NCBI RefSeq assembly: GCF_018812025.1
Contig: NC_063061.1
Location: 144,501 to 208,500 of the forward strand
DNA length: 64,000 nt
Source of the DNA: Megalobrama amblycephala
Lineage: Eukaryota > Chordata > Actinopteri > Cypriniformes > Xenocyprididae
Direction: 5' to 3'
Below, piece after piece: positions 1-13,800 of the stretch. The notes beneath the pieces are model-generated. The model did not search any database and was not told where the DNA came from. It saw only the letters and a program-made list of their open reading frames with translations. Both the position numbers and the translations under genes were made by a program. Each line of letters begins with the position of its first letter. The stretch's first letter is position 1.

Positions 1-2297
1 TACTGACAGTGTTGAAAAATACTGACGGTGCTGACAAATACTGACAGAGATGACAAATACTGACAAAGTTGACAAATACTGACAGAGTTGACAAATACTG
101 ACAGTGTTGAAAAATACTGACGGAGTTGACATACTGACAGAGTTGACAAATACTGACAGAGTTGACAAATACTGACAGTGTTGAAAAATACTGACAGAGT
201 TGACAAATACTGACGGAGTTGACATATACTGACAGAGTTGACAAATACTGACAGAGTTGACAAATACTGACGGTGCTGACAAATACTGACAGAGTTGACA
301 AATACTGATGGTGCTGACAAATACTGACAGAGTTGACAAACACTGACGGTGCTGACATATACTGACAGAGTTGACAAATACTGACAGTGTTGAAAAATAC
401 TGACGCTGCTGACATACTGACAGAGTTGACAAATACTGACGGAGTTGACAAATACTGACACTGTTGAAAAATACTGACAGTGCTGACAAATACTGACAGA
501 GTTGACAAATACTGACGGAGTTGACAAATACTGACGGAGTTGACAAATACTGACGGTAGTGACAAATACTGAAGGAGTTGACAAATACTGACAGAGTTGA
601 CAAATACTGACAGAGATGACAAATACTGACAGAGTTGACAAATACTGACAGAGATGACAAGTACTGACAGAGTTGACAAATACTGACAGAGTTGACAAAT
701 ACTGACGGTGCTGACATATACTGACAGAGTTGACAAATACTGACAGTGTTGAAAAATACTGACGCTGCTGACATATACTGACAGAGTTGACAAATACTGA
801 CGGAGTTGACAAATACTGACAGAGTTGACAAATACTGACGGAGTTGACAAACACTGACGGTGCTGACATATACTGACAGAGTTGACAAATACTGACAGTG
901 TTGAAAAATACTGACGCTGCTGACATATACTGACAGAGTTGACAAATACTGACGGAGTTGACAAATACTGACAGTGTTGAAAAATACTGACAGTGCTGAC
1001 AAATACTGACAGAGTTGACAAATACTGACGGTGCTGACATATACTGACAGAGTTGACAAATACTGACGGAGTTGACAAACACTGACGGTGCTGACATATA
1101 CTGACAGAGTTGACAAATACTGACAGTGTTGAAAAATACTGACGCTGCTGACATATACTGACAGAGTTGACAAATACTGACGGAGTTGACAAATACTGAC
1201 GGTAGTGACAAATACTGAAGGACTTGACAAATACTGACAGAGATGACAAATAATGACAGAGTTGACATATACTGACAGAGTTGACAAATACTGACAGAAT
1301 TGACATATACTGACAGAGTTGACAAATACTGACAGAGTTGACAAATACTGACAGAGTTGACAAATACTGACGGTGCTGACATATACTGACAGAGTTGACA
1401 AATACTGACAGAGTTGACAAATACTGACAGAGATGACAAATACTGACAGAGTTGACAAATACTGACAGAGATGACAAATACTGACAGAGTTGACAAATAC
1501 TGACAGAGTTGACAAATACTGACAGAATTGACATATACTGACAGAGTTGACAAATACTGACAGAGTTGACAAATACTGACAGAGTTGACAAATACTGACG
1601 GTGCTGACATATACTGACAGAGTTGACAAATACTGACGGAGTTGACAAATACTGATGGTGCTGACAAATACTGACAGAGTTGACAAATACTGATGGTGCT
1701 GACAAATACTGACAGTGTTGAAAAATACTGACAGTGCTGACAAATACTGACAGAGTTGACAAATACTGACAGAGTTGACAAATACTGACGGAGTTGACAA
1801 ATACTGACAGTGTTGAAAAATACTGACAGTGCTGACAAATACTGACAGAGTTGACAAATACTGACAGAGTTGACATATACTGACAGAGTTGACAAATACT
1901 GACAGAGATGACAAATACTGACAGAGTTGACAAATACTGACAGAGATGACAAATACTGACAGTGCTGACAAATACTGACAGTGCTGACAAATACTGACAG
2001 AGATGACAAATACTGACAGAGTTGACAAATACTGACGGAGTTGACAAATACTGATGGTGCTGACAAATACTGACAGTGTTGAAAAATACTGACAGTGCTG
2101 ACAAATACTGACAGAGTTGACAAATACTGACAGAGTTGACAAATACTGACAGTGTTGAAAAATACTGACAGTGCTGACAAATACTGACAGAGTTGACAAA
2201 TACTGACAGAGTTGACAAATACTGACGGAGTTGACAAATACTGACGGTAGTGACAAATACTGAAGGAGTTGACAAATACTGACGGTGCTGACAAATA
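1..2297. repeat. 19-bp minisatellite array
   Basis: About 120 tandem copies of a 19-bp unit, consensus TACTGACAGAGTTGACAAA. Recurrent variants have GACGGTGCTGACATA, GACAGTGTTGAAAAA or GACGCTGCTGACA. A multi-unit block carrying these variants in the same order recurs near 351, 711, 862 and 1091, so the array has higher-order structure. The period is not a multiple of three and the array is not coding. It runs off the left edge of the window; degenerate units continue to about 2380. Confidence 0.95.
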
Positions 2298-2863
2298 AAT
2301 CACATTATATAGATTTTTTTTGAGAGCACTTGTCAACCATCAAACATAAAACCTGACGGAGTAGACGTCTGACGGAGCCAACGAAATTGAATTTTTTTCC
2401 ACCTTAACCACATGTTTTACAATGGAGCAATTTTGTTTTCAAAAATGCCTAGATTTATCCCACAACTATTTACAGGAATATGTGTCCTACTGTGAGATCC
2501 ACAATGTGCAGGAAAAAAGAAAGGGGTCCTCAGAGGTGAAGATGACCATGACACCGCCTGATTTATTCAAAATTCTGACTGTGTTAACGCAAAGGACACA
2601 ATTTGTGCACTTTTTATGGCAAATATAATTCAAGACTTACTTTTTGTATTGTCTGATATATTACACATCCCTGCCTTTCAATTTAAATGTATATTTTTGA
2701 ACACTTTGTCTGGCAATTTTACAGTGTGACCTCATGCTGAGGACAGGCTAAATTACATGTGTTTCCAAGTGATTAGACCATGTGTTTAAAATAATACTAA
2801 CAAAATTATTTTAAAATAAAAGCAATGAATGTTCTAAGTATCCAGATTTCCTTTAGATATAAC
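2298..2863. other. Non-genic spacer
   Basis: AT-rich single-copy-looking DNA between the minisatellite and LTR element A. It holds two or three decayed minisatellite units (2350-2385) and a 68-codon ATG frame at 2422-2628 with no recognisable domain. I see no gene here. The last five bases (2859-2863, ATAAC) are the left target-site duplication of element A. Confidence 0.6.
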
Positions 2864-3230
2864 TGTCACGATCACCTGTGAGAGTGCCTTCAGCCTCTAG
2901 AGGGCACTCCTTCCCGGACTCATTGTTTCACTCATTTCATGAACTACATTTCCCATATACACTCCCTGGACTAATTACCATTCATCATTGCACCCAGCTG
3001 TTTTGTGTTTGTTAATTAGTGTTTGTCTATTTAATCTCAGTTGTGTCTGTCCCTGGTTGTGGTTCGTTGTATTTGTTACGTGCACTGTTTATATCTCTGG
3101 CTTGTTGTTTTGTGGACTGATTACCTGGATTTTGACCTCTTGCCTGCCTTGGATTACGTTTCTGGACTCCCCAATAAATACTTATGCTGCACTTGGATCT
3201 GTTACATCTTGTTCTTGTGCACCCGTGACA
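2864..3230 (+). repeat. 5' LTR of element A
   Basis: 367 bp, TG...CA termini. Matches 5934-6300 base for base at a constant offset of 3070. Contains the TATA-like box at 3028-3034, the polyadenylation signal AATAAA near 3173 and the GTGGTTCGTT motif (3059-3068) implicated in self-priming. Confidence 0.95.
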
Positions 3231-3231
3231 G

Positions 3232-3241
3232 AACGAACCAC
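3232..3241 (+). promoter_or_regulatory. Candidate self-priming primer-binding site, element A
   Basis: AACGAACCAC lies one base inside the 5' LTR and is the exact reverse complement of GTGGTTCGTT at 3059-3068, 31 nt downstream of the TATA-like box, where the transcript should start. This matches Tf1/sushi-group elements, whose mRNA 5' end folds back to prime reverse transcription. No tRNA-type TGG site is seen here. Confidence 0.72.
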
Positions 3242-3245
3242 CACT

Positions 3246-5831
<2,586 letters not shown>

Positions 5832-5921
5832 TCCTCCTCCTGTCCACCTCCCTCCTGAGTTTTTTTTTTTTTGTTGTGTTTTTGTTTTTTGTCTGGTGGA
5901 GCGTCTGGTAGCCGCTCCTTT

Positions 5922-5930
5922 GAGGGGGGG
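5922..5930 (+). promoter_or_regulatory. Polypurine tract of element A
   Basis: GAGGGGGGG sits three bases upstream of the 3' LTR, the expected place for the plus-strand primer of an LTR retrotransposon. Confidence 0.8.
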
Positions 5931-5933
5931 TAA

Positions 5934-6300
5934 TGTCACGATCACCTGTGAGAGTGCCTTCAGCCTCTAGAGGGCACTCCTTCCCGGACTCATTGTTTCA
6001 CTCATTTCATGAACTACATTTCCCATATACACTCCCTGGACTAATTACCATTCATCATTGCACCCAGCTGTTTTGTGTTTGTTAATTAGTGTTTGTCTAT
6101 TTAATCTCAGTTGTGTCTGTCCCTGGTTGTGGTTCGTTGTATTTGTTACGTGCACTGTTTATATCTCTGGCTTGTTGTTTTGTGGACTGATTACCTGGAT
6201 TTTGACCTCTTGCCTGCCTTGGATTACGTTTCTGGACTCCCCAATAAATACTTATGCTGCACTTGGATCTGTTACATCTTGTTCTTGTGCACCCGTGACA
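5934..6300 (+). repeat. 3' LTR of element A
   Basis: 367 bp, identical by eye to the 5' LTR; followed directly by the target duplication ATAAC. Confidence 0.95.
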
Positions 6301-6483
6301 ATAACTTTTTTTCATGTTAATCATTTATGGCGTATGATTTCTCAATATTACTTTTGATTTCATATTTTCATGTACTCCTACTACTTTTACTCCATATATG
6401 AATCCTCATCATATTTTCAAGTATTTACTCTTTAATGTACTCCTTTAGGGTTATTCTTCTTGTAAGAGTATGTATGCTTGCTA

Positions 6484-8010
6484 CAGGGAGTGCAGAATTA
6501 TTAGGCAAGTTGATTTTCTGATCATATTTTTTTCCCAAGCACATTTTACCAATTCCAATCCACATCAATCTTAATAACTACTATTAATATTGTTTTTAAT
6601 CATTTATAAGTGATATATAATTGTTCATGAAGGCTGGAAATGAAAAATGCCTTATATTCAGGTGTGCAGAATTATTAGGCAAGTTTTCTTTTACAGGCAA
6701 AATGAGCCAAAAAAGAGATTTAACTCAGACTGAAAAGTCAAAAATTATTAAATACTCATGAGAAGGACGCAATACTAATGCAATACTAGAAAGTTAAAGC
6801 ATGACCAAGGGACAGCAAAATGCTCATTGGGTCAGCGGGGTCAGACAAAAACAGGTGGAAAAGAAAAGACACGTTAACTGCAAAATAATTAAGAATTATG
6901 TGTGAAACCATCAGGAACCCTTTAGTCTACAGCGCCACCATTTTCCAGAACTGCAACCTACCTGGAGTCTCCAGAAGTGCAAGGTGTCAGGATCTCAGAG
7001 ACTTAGGTTAGCTAAAGAATCCTAAAAAATGACCCGCACTTGATAAGAATCACAAGCTGAAGTGTTATAAAATACATGAAGACTGGGTTTTAATAGGGCT
7101 TATAGACAGACAGCTTGAGAGTGACTCCTGATGGACCAGCACCACATCCTCTTGTACCACTGTTTGAAGAATTTATCCAGAATCTGGCAGTAAGGTGTTT
7201 GAGTTCACTTTTAGTCCATCTCTTATCCTGAAATGTCTGTCTTGCAGAGATGGACTAAAAATGATCTTCCAAAACTTACTGCCAGATTCTGGAAGATAAA
7301 TTCTTCAAACAGTGGTACAAGAGGATGTGGTGCTGGTCCTTCAGGAGTCACTCTCAAGCTGTCTGTTTATAAGGCCTATAAAAACCCAGTCTTCATGTAT
7401 TTTATAACACTTCAGCTTGTGATTCTTATCAAGTGCGGGTCATTTTTTAGGATTCTTTAGCTAACCTAAGTCTCTGAGATCCTAACACCTTGCACTTCTG
7501 GAGACTCCAGGTAGGTTGCAGCTCTGGAAAATGGTGGCGCTGGAGACTAAAGGGTTCCTGATGGTTTCACACTTAATTCTTCACCTTAATTCTTAATTAT
7601 TTTGCAGTTAACATGTGTCTTTTCTTTTCCACCTGTTTTTGTCTGACCCCGCTGACCCAATGAGCATTTTGCTGTCCCTTGGTCATGCTTTAACTTTGCA
7701 ATTTCTAGTATTGCATTAGTATTGCGTCCTTCTCATGAGTATTTAATAATTTTTGACTTTTCAGTCTGAGTTAAATCTCTTTTTTGGCTCATTTTGCCTG
7801 TAAAAGAAAACTTGCCTAATAATTCTGCACACCTGAATATAAGGCATTTTTCATTTCCAGCCTTCATGAACAATTATATATCACTTATAAATGATTAAAA
7901 ACAATATTAATAGTAGTTATTAAGATTGATGTGGATTGGAATTGGTAAAATGTGCTTGGGAAAAAAATATGATCAGAAAATCAACTTGCCTAATAATTCT
8001 GCACTCCCTG
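6484..8010. mobile_element. Foldback Tc1/mariner-like element, copy 1
   Basis: 1527-bp element with termini CAGGGAGTGCAGAATTATTA and its reverse complement, flanked by TA (6482-6483 and 8011-8012). The arms are complementary over almost their whole length, about 700 bp each, around a short asymmetric centre near 7190-7290. It is thus one long hairpin. The left arm (from about 6703) translates in part like the start of a Tc1-type transposase (MSQKRDLTQTEKSKIIKY, then a stop), so the arms look like inverted copies of the 5' part of an autonomous element. No intact transposase. The 75-codon frame at 7233-7460 is inside one arm and is probably not a gene. Confidence 0.9.
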
Positions 8011-8012
8011 TA

Positions 8013-10683
8013 TATTCAATAGTTCTTCAAAGTGTTTCAATGTGACAGGTTATGTTGACACGTTCGTGGTTAGATATTGGACGCCTGCCAAGTACTGCAG
8101 AAGCGATGATGTTTTCAGAATTAGTTGCTCATTTAAACTTGATGTACCTTTGTATGAAAATATGTCTGTTTCCATCTCTGCAGACATGAGACAATGCAAG
8201 ATGTGCAATGTTCTCTTAAGGGTGTCAAAACAAAACCTCATATTTTCATCTATCTTTGACATTTGACCAGTCACTCTGACCTAGCCGTTACACCAACTAT
8301 GACATAATAGATAAGTCTGTTTGACCTTTTTTTTATTAGACCAAATCATAAGTTTGAGTGGGATCTAAGTTTTCCTATGCTTATGGTATAAAACGGACTG
8401 GGTCTTTGATAGTTTAGCTTTTTCTTTGCCCTTTTTGCTTCTCGCATCTCTTCTGCATCTTCTGCTTTTTCTCTTCTACCTCTCATTTCATTCTGCAATT
8501 GTCTTACTTTTGTTCCTTCTTTCTCTAAATTCTGATCTTCATCTTCATCTATTAGATACAGTACTCTAGATTTTATTATAACTATTAATTACTTAATTAA
8601 TTTGTTTGTCTCTATAATTTTGACTTAATACATTTATTATTCCTTATTCAGGTTTGATTTCTGACATAATCATTGCTGGACTGCCTGGATCTCATTGCCT
8701 CAAGTTTTTGCATCAACATAAAGAGGGCTTTTCTGTTCATGACATGTTTTGTCCCTTATCTCAAGAATCTTTACCTACCGGAACACTGGAGATAAATGAG
8801 TTATGATTTAATGCTGTAAATGTTTAGTAAATAGAAAACATTAACAATGAGCAATACTTTTAAAGCATTATATTTACTAATACATTTTAACATAAATTAA
8901 TACTAGTTAATGTATTATGAATAAACAATGGTATAAATTAGCACTAAACTGTAGGGGGCAGTGTTGTAACAGTTGTTAAAATGTCAAGTTACACAAGTCA
9001 GAAAAGAGCTATGGTGATGATCTCATTTTGAGCTGACAGGAGAAATGGCATGTGACTGTGAGTAACATTGTAGATTTTATGACCAAAAAAAAAAAAAAAG
9101 ATTTTCAGTAAAGTCAGTAAGTCAGTTTTTCAGTTTTTTTATAAAAGTTTTTTTTTTTTTTTTTTGCCTAGCAATCAGTGTATTGGAGATACAATTATTT
9201 GACATACATAACCTTAAGTAGCACTTTCTCTAGTTTAATTTGATGCTTAACCTTACTTCAAACCCACATGCTAAAAGAGTTAGCTATGTTATGGCTGTTT
9301 GAGATGGGTTAACAGGTCAATGTTACAAATAACCCCTTGTGATGATTCCAATGAGTCACATCCTCTGTTAAGCAGTCACATGATTTTTTTTTAATTTTTT
9401 ATTTATTTTTTTAAATTTATGTGTTAAATGTGTTTTCATCTTAGTTTTCTTATCAGATAAAAACATCATTTGGGAACATTAGTTTTTTGTTTGTTTGTTT
9501 TTAGTTTTTTGTGCACATTTTTAGAATTGATGTGTTTCTTCATCTTGGTGTTTCCATCCAGTGTCTGTAATGTGATATTGCAAAATGCACATATAAATAG
9601 ACTGATGGCAACATAGCTAGTGAATGAACCCTTATTTGACAGGAATACAGTACACATTCATAGGCACACACAAACATACACCACAGTTGTTTTTGTGCTA
9701 AATTTAAAGTTCTAAAAGAAATATAATATGATTTTTTTTGTCACTTTAAATTATTCACTTTATTCAAAAGTGATTATTCTTTGTTCTTCAATAAAGTTCT
9801 TGCATAAATTAGATAGTGTGGATCTTATTTCAGCAAATTACCTCTCATTGTTACATCTATCCCCAGCCTGTGTTACAACTCACCCCAGTAATGGGTAGGT
9901 TGTATCAACAGATCTCGTTGTATTTGACATTAACTCACGTAATCTGTGATTGTGTAGTACACGTCCATGTGAGTTTTATTTGTAGTAGACTAATGTGGCT
10001 ACTGTGTATCAAAGTTTGAGAGATCTAGCTTAAACAACCACTGATTTACTGACACTCAAACAAAAAGTGTTACTACCATCCCGGGTCTCCACTAATTTAG
10101 TTCATGATGATAACGCATTAGCTAATGAACTGAGTTTTATTGTAAACAGTTACCAACATTTAGTTATCAGAATCATTCTGCATTATAAGTTTTACATGGT
10201 TAAATGACTGAAGATTCCTCATTACTTACATTTTAAATAATCATCCAGAAGGTATTACTGAGCACAACTGCCTTACTGTATAGTAACATAAAATACTTCT
10301 CATTTAGCTGTGCCTTTAAAAATCTGAAATCTCGCTTTAATTTGAACTTCTTATGCCTAGTGATTTTTCAACAATGTCATGAAAGGAAAAAAGAAAACAA
10401 TTCAAGATTATGAGGTGAATAATGACTCAAATTTCAGTCTGTTTGTCACGCAATATACAGCTTGTGTTGTATAAACTACTTATACACTTTTGGAGATTAA
10501 CAATGAGTGCATTATGTAATGTATACATCACTTTTAAAGCAATCAGCTGCTTGAAATCAGAAGTCCTGTCTTATTTTACTTCACGAATAAAAAAAAAAAA
10601 ATGATGTCCAGTTTTTTTTTTGTCTAAATTGAGGCAGCCAACATCAACAGTCTCTGAATGTTTGTCTCAGTGTGTAATAACAA
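8013..10683. other. Intergenic region downstream of the SLC22 gene
   Basis: AT-rich DNA with homopolymer runs (poly-A near 9086, poly-T near 9149). I see no gene, RNA gene or recognisable transposon. Small ATG frames at 8042-8266, 9816-10019 and 10422-10604 have no domain and no coding-like composition. The 3' UTR of the SLC22 gene should lie just left of 10684. Confidence 0.5.
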
Positions 10684-10828
10684 TTACTTTATTTCAACTG
10701 GAGTTTCTGACAGTGGACAGAGGTGAGCAGACTTGTTCTCTTCATATGTTCCTCCACCTTGTTTGATATCCTGTAAGACCAACGATTCACTCTGCGTCTG
10801 TTCCTGAATACTTTGTTTTTTCTTTTCC
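10684..10828 (-). CDS. SLC22 gene exon 10 (residues 527-574 and stop)
   Basis: Acceptor CACTTGTACAG at the end of a 103-bp intron. Encodes a hydrophilic cytoplasmic tail of about 47 residues ending [10 protein letters not shown] and TAA. Low conservation is normal for this tail; the call rests on the splice site, phase and position. Confidence 0.8.
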
Positions 10829-13800
10829 CTGTACAAGTGAAAGGTAGAGTACAGTGTTTAATGAAATTGTGAAACCGATGCTGAAACGGAAAACTAGTAA
10901 TCACATGACATGGTTTATTATCAAGAATTACCATTTCTCCTCTACATCTTCAATGGTATCAGGCAGAGGAATGTTGAGGGTTTCTGGAAGCAAAAAGGCT
11001 ATTAAACCAGCAACAACAGCGGATCCTCCATATATAATGCTAGGCAGAGCCGGCAGGATCTCATCCAAGATCAGGACTGCAGGGGCGGCCATGGAACCTA
11101 TTCTGGACATAGTAGAGACAAAGCCCATGCCAGTCTGCCTGTGGAAAAAACATGAAAACTAGAGTAATAATGAAGAGGCTGCATGAGCTTTGGTGGTTGG
11201 TTGCTCAACTTACACTATGGAGTAAAATTAATGTAAAAGTGAGCATCACTATTCTCCACTTACTCTGGAGGTGCAAAGTACAAGCTCTCTAATGGATGAT
11301 GCCCCTTGGTGACTTGTGATTTTTGTATTTTTTTTTATTTTTTATCATGTCTTGCTATCTCTCATTCAGCTTGTTGTACCAGAGTTTATGTTCTCCTTCT
11401 GGTACCACTTTAAGTGGTTGCATAGGGCCCCCGTGGCCACCAAAGGGCCCCATACCAGGGGTTCAGACAACAATGCTTGGTAATAATAACTTTGATAAAG
11501 TTTGCTTGTATCAATCGTGTGTTAATGTTTGAAAATGAAGAGGCGGCACTATCAATCTGGTGAAGAGAAGAAGAAAGAAAGTGAGCAAGATAAGGGTAAG
11601 TGATTCATTTTAAAAAGATTGTGTCTTATCAGTTTAATTCAGAAGGCGCTGTGCCAAACAACAGTGTCAGTGTCATGCACTGTGTTATCGTAGGCAATCC
11701 AAAATACGTGAATAATTCTAAATACCTTATTTTCAGAATTGTTTTTATTTTTAGAACGCACATTAGCTTCTTTTCCATTTACCAGTTAAATTTGACAACA
11801 CTGCATGAAAGATTCGGTCTGATTTCAACATTGATCTGAACAAAAGTAGCAGATGGGCTGAATAAAAATGCAAGTTCACTCTCTGACTGTAGGTGGCGTT
11901 TTTGAAATAGAAGAAATACAGCAGTACTCTGGTACACAAAGCAATGCTGTGCAAGCTCAACTTTGTTTCTTTTTTTGCAGTTTGCAATTTTATTACAGTT
12001 TTCTCTGTCATTTTGGTGAACTGAAATTCTCAAAACTTCTTGCTCAACCTCCACATCATCTCTTGTGCATAAAAGCAAATGACCAAGAACGCAGTTTGCA
12101 AGCACTCGTCCAGACACAACAGGAGGACTGAAAGCTGTTCTGGTGCTGGGTAAACCGAGAAGTTTGGGTCATGGGAACTCCATCCAACCCTGGCACCCCC
12201 ACCTTTGACCAAATGGGTCCACAAAACGATTTATAGGCATTTCTGGATTTTTTCGAAAAGACTGCCGAGGCATGCGGGTGGCCGCGAGCCCACTGGCCGG
12301 TGTGCCTCACCCCACTGCTCTCGAGGGAAATGCAAGTGGCAGCCCAACAACTTCCAGTCCAGAACCTCCTCGTCTACGATGACCTGAAATGAGCCATCCT
12401 GCAATGGGTCGGCCTCAGTCGAGAGGGGCTGGCTCTTCGTGATTTGCTCAGCAACTCCAGGACACCTGCCGCAGCTGTTGACCTGGTGGTGCTGGGGCAA
12501 TTCAATGCACGACTCCCAAAGGAAAAAGCGGAGTAGGTCCAGTGCTACCATCCGACTTCTCTGGACCGGGGCCATTCAACTGGTGGAGGACCAGATGGTG
12601 GCGTGCCCGGGGTTGCCACCTCCCTACCTGCTATCTCTTTTTCATCCCTCCCCTTCAGTATGTCTCTCTCTTGAACTGTCCCTTTCCCTAGGTCTTGGGT
12701 GAATATTCACCATGTGGGCAGGGTGGCCTGACACCAGAACCTCCAGCGGCCCAGAGACTGCCACCCAGAGGGGTGGAGTTGGCCAGTACAGGCTCAACGT
12801 CAACTCTCTTCCCTCCGCTCTCTCCACATTAATTCCTTGACCCACTTCCTCCTACTAGGCAGCCGGGAAGTATGGGCCGGCCTGTTGCTGTTGCGGGGAG
12901 CCAGGGCATTTTGTTGACAAGTGTCCAATAATGGAGGTGGGGACCCTGATTCGGGTCCTGGACTGTCCACATGCTGCCCCTGATCAAGTTGGTTTCTACT
13001 TGATACCTGATTCAGGATGTAACCAAACCTCAAACTATTAAAGCCTGATTCAGCCAAAAAAGCTGTTTCATAAAATCTCCCAAGTAAGAATCCCAAAAGA
13101 GATTCTAACTCATCAGGGCATGGCGTTCATGTCATGTACATTACGTAAACTTTACAAATCTTTGGGCATTAAATCGGTTTGCACCAGCATTTATTACCCA
13201 CAAACAGACGGTCTGGTGGAATGATTTAATCACAAATTGAAAACCATGATTCAGAAGTTCTTTCATGAGAACAGAAATTGGGATAAATGGCTGGAGCCCC
13301 TCTTGTTTGCTGTGTCCCGCAAGCCTCCACAAGGTTTTTCCCCTTTGAGCTTCTCTATAGACGTCGGCCCTGCGGGGTCCTGGATGTGCTGAAACAAGCT
13401 TGGGAGGATGGACCTTTGAGGTCACACGGCGAGTCAGGGATCTTGATTATGAGGTTAACTGGACAGACAGGAGAGAGGCACGTCAAGTAGGGTGAATTGA
13501 GATGACTGGGAAAAGGTGTCTCAATCAACCTCAATTCACCCTATACCACCTCTACCTCCTTAAAAATGGAGTGTGGTGGAATCAGTGAAGCACCACATTG
13601 AGACCAGGGGCTGATACTGGTGAGGGGGACGTGGTTCAGCGGAGTCAGCAGCGGGAGAGAGAGACGGGAGACAAGCAGGCCGTAAGTAGGTCAAGTGCAG
13701 CTTGATAAACACCTGTGTTTCGTTGCAGTAATTGATGTGGAGAGACCGGATAAAGCCGCTGGGAAACTGGAAGAGAATGTGAGAGAGTGGACAGAGGACT

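Noticed and set aside
1..2297. CRISPR-like appearance of the 19-bp array
   Set aside because: Units are head-to-tail with no unique spacers, and the setting is a vertebrate genome.
2422..2628. 68-codon ATG frame after the minisatellite
   Set aside because: No domain, no splice context, length expected by chance in this composition.
2988..3245. N-terminal extension of the element A protein through the 5' LTR
   Set aside because: The open frame there has no in-frame ATG before 3246 and the putative RNA start (about 3059) lies inside it.
7233..7460. 75-codon frame in foldback copy 1, matched at 61414-61641
   Set aside because: It is conserved between copies only because the element is; it lies in a hairpin arm and shows no known domain.
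10689..10934. Small minus frame spanning SLC22 exon 10 and intron 9
   Set aside because: Wrong frame for the gene; the splice sites at 10932 and 10828 give the correct reading.
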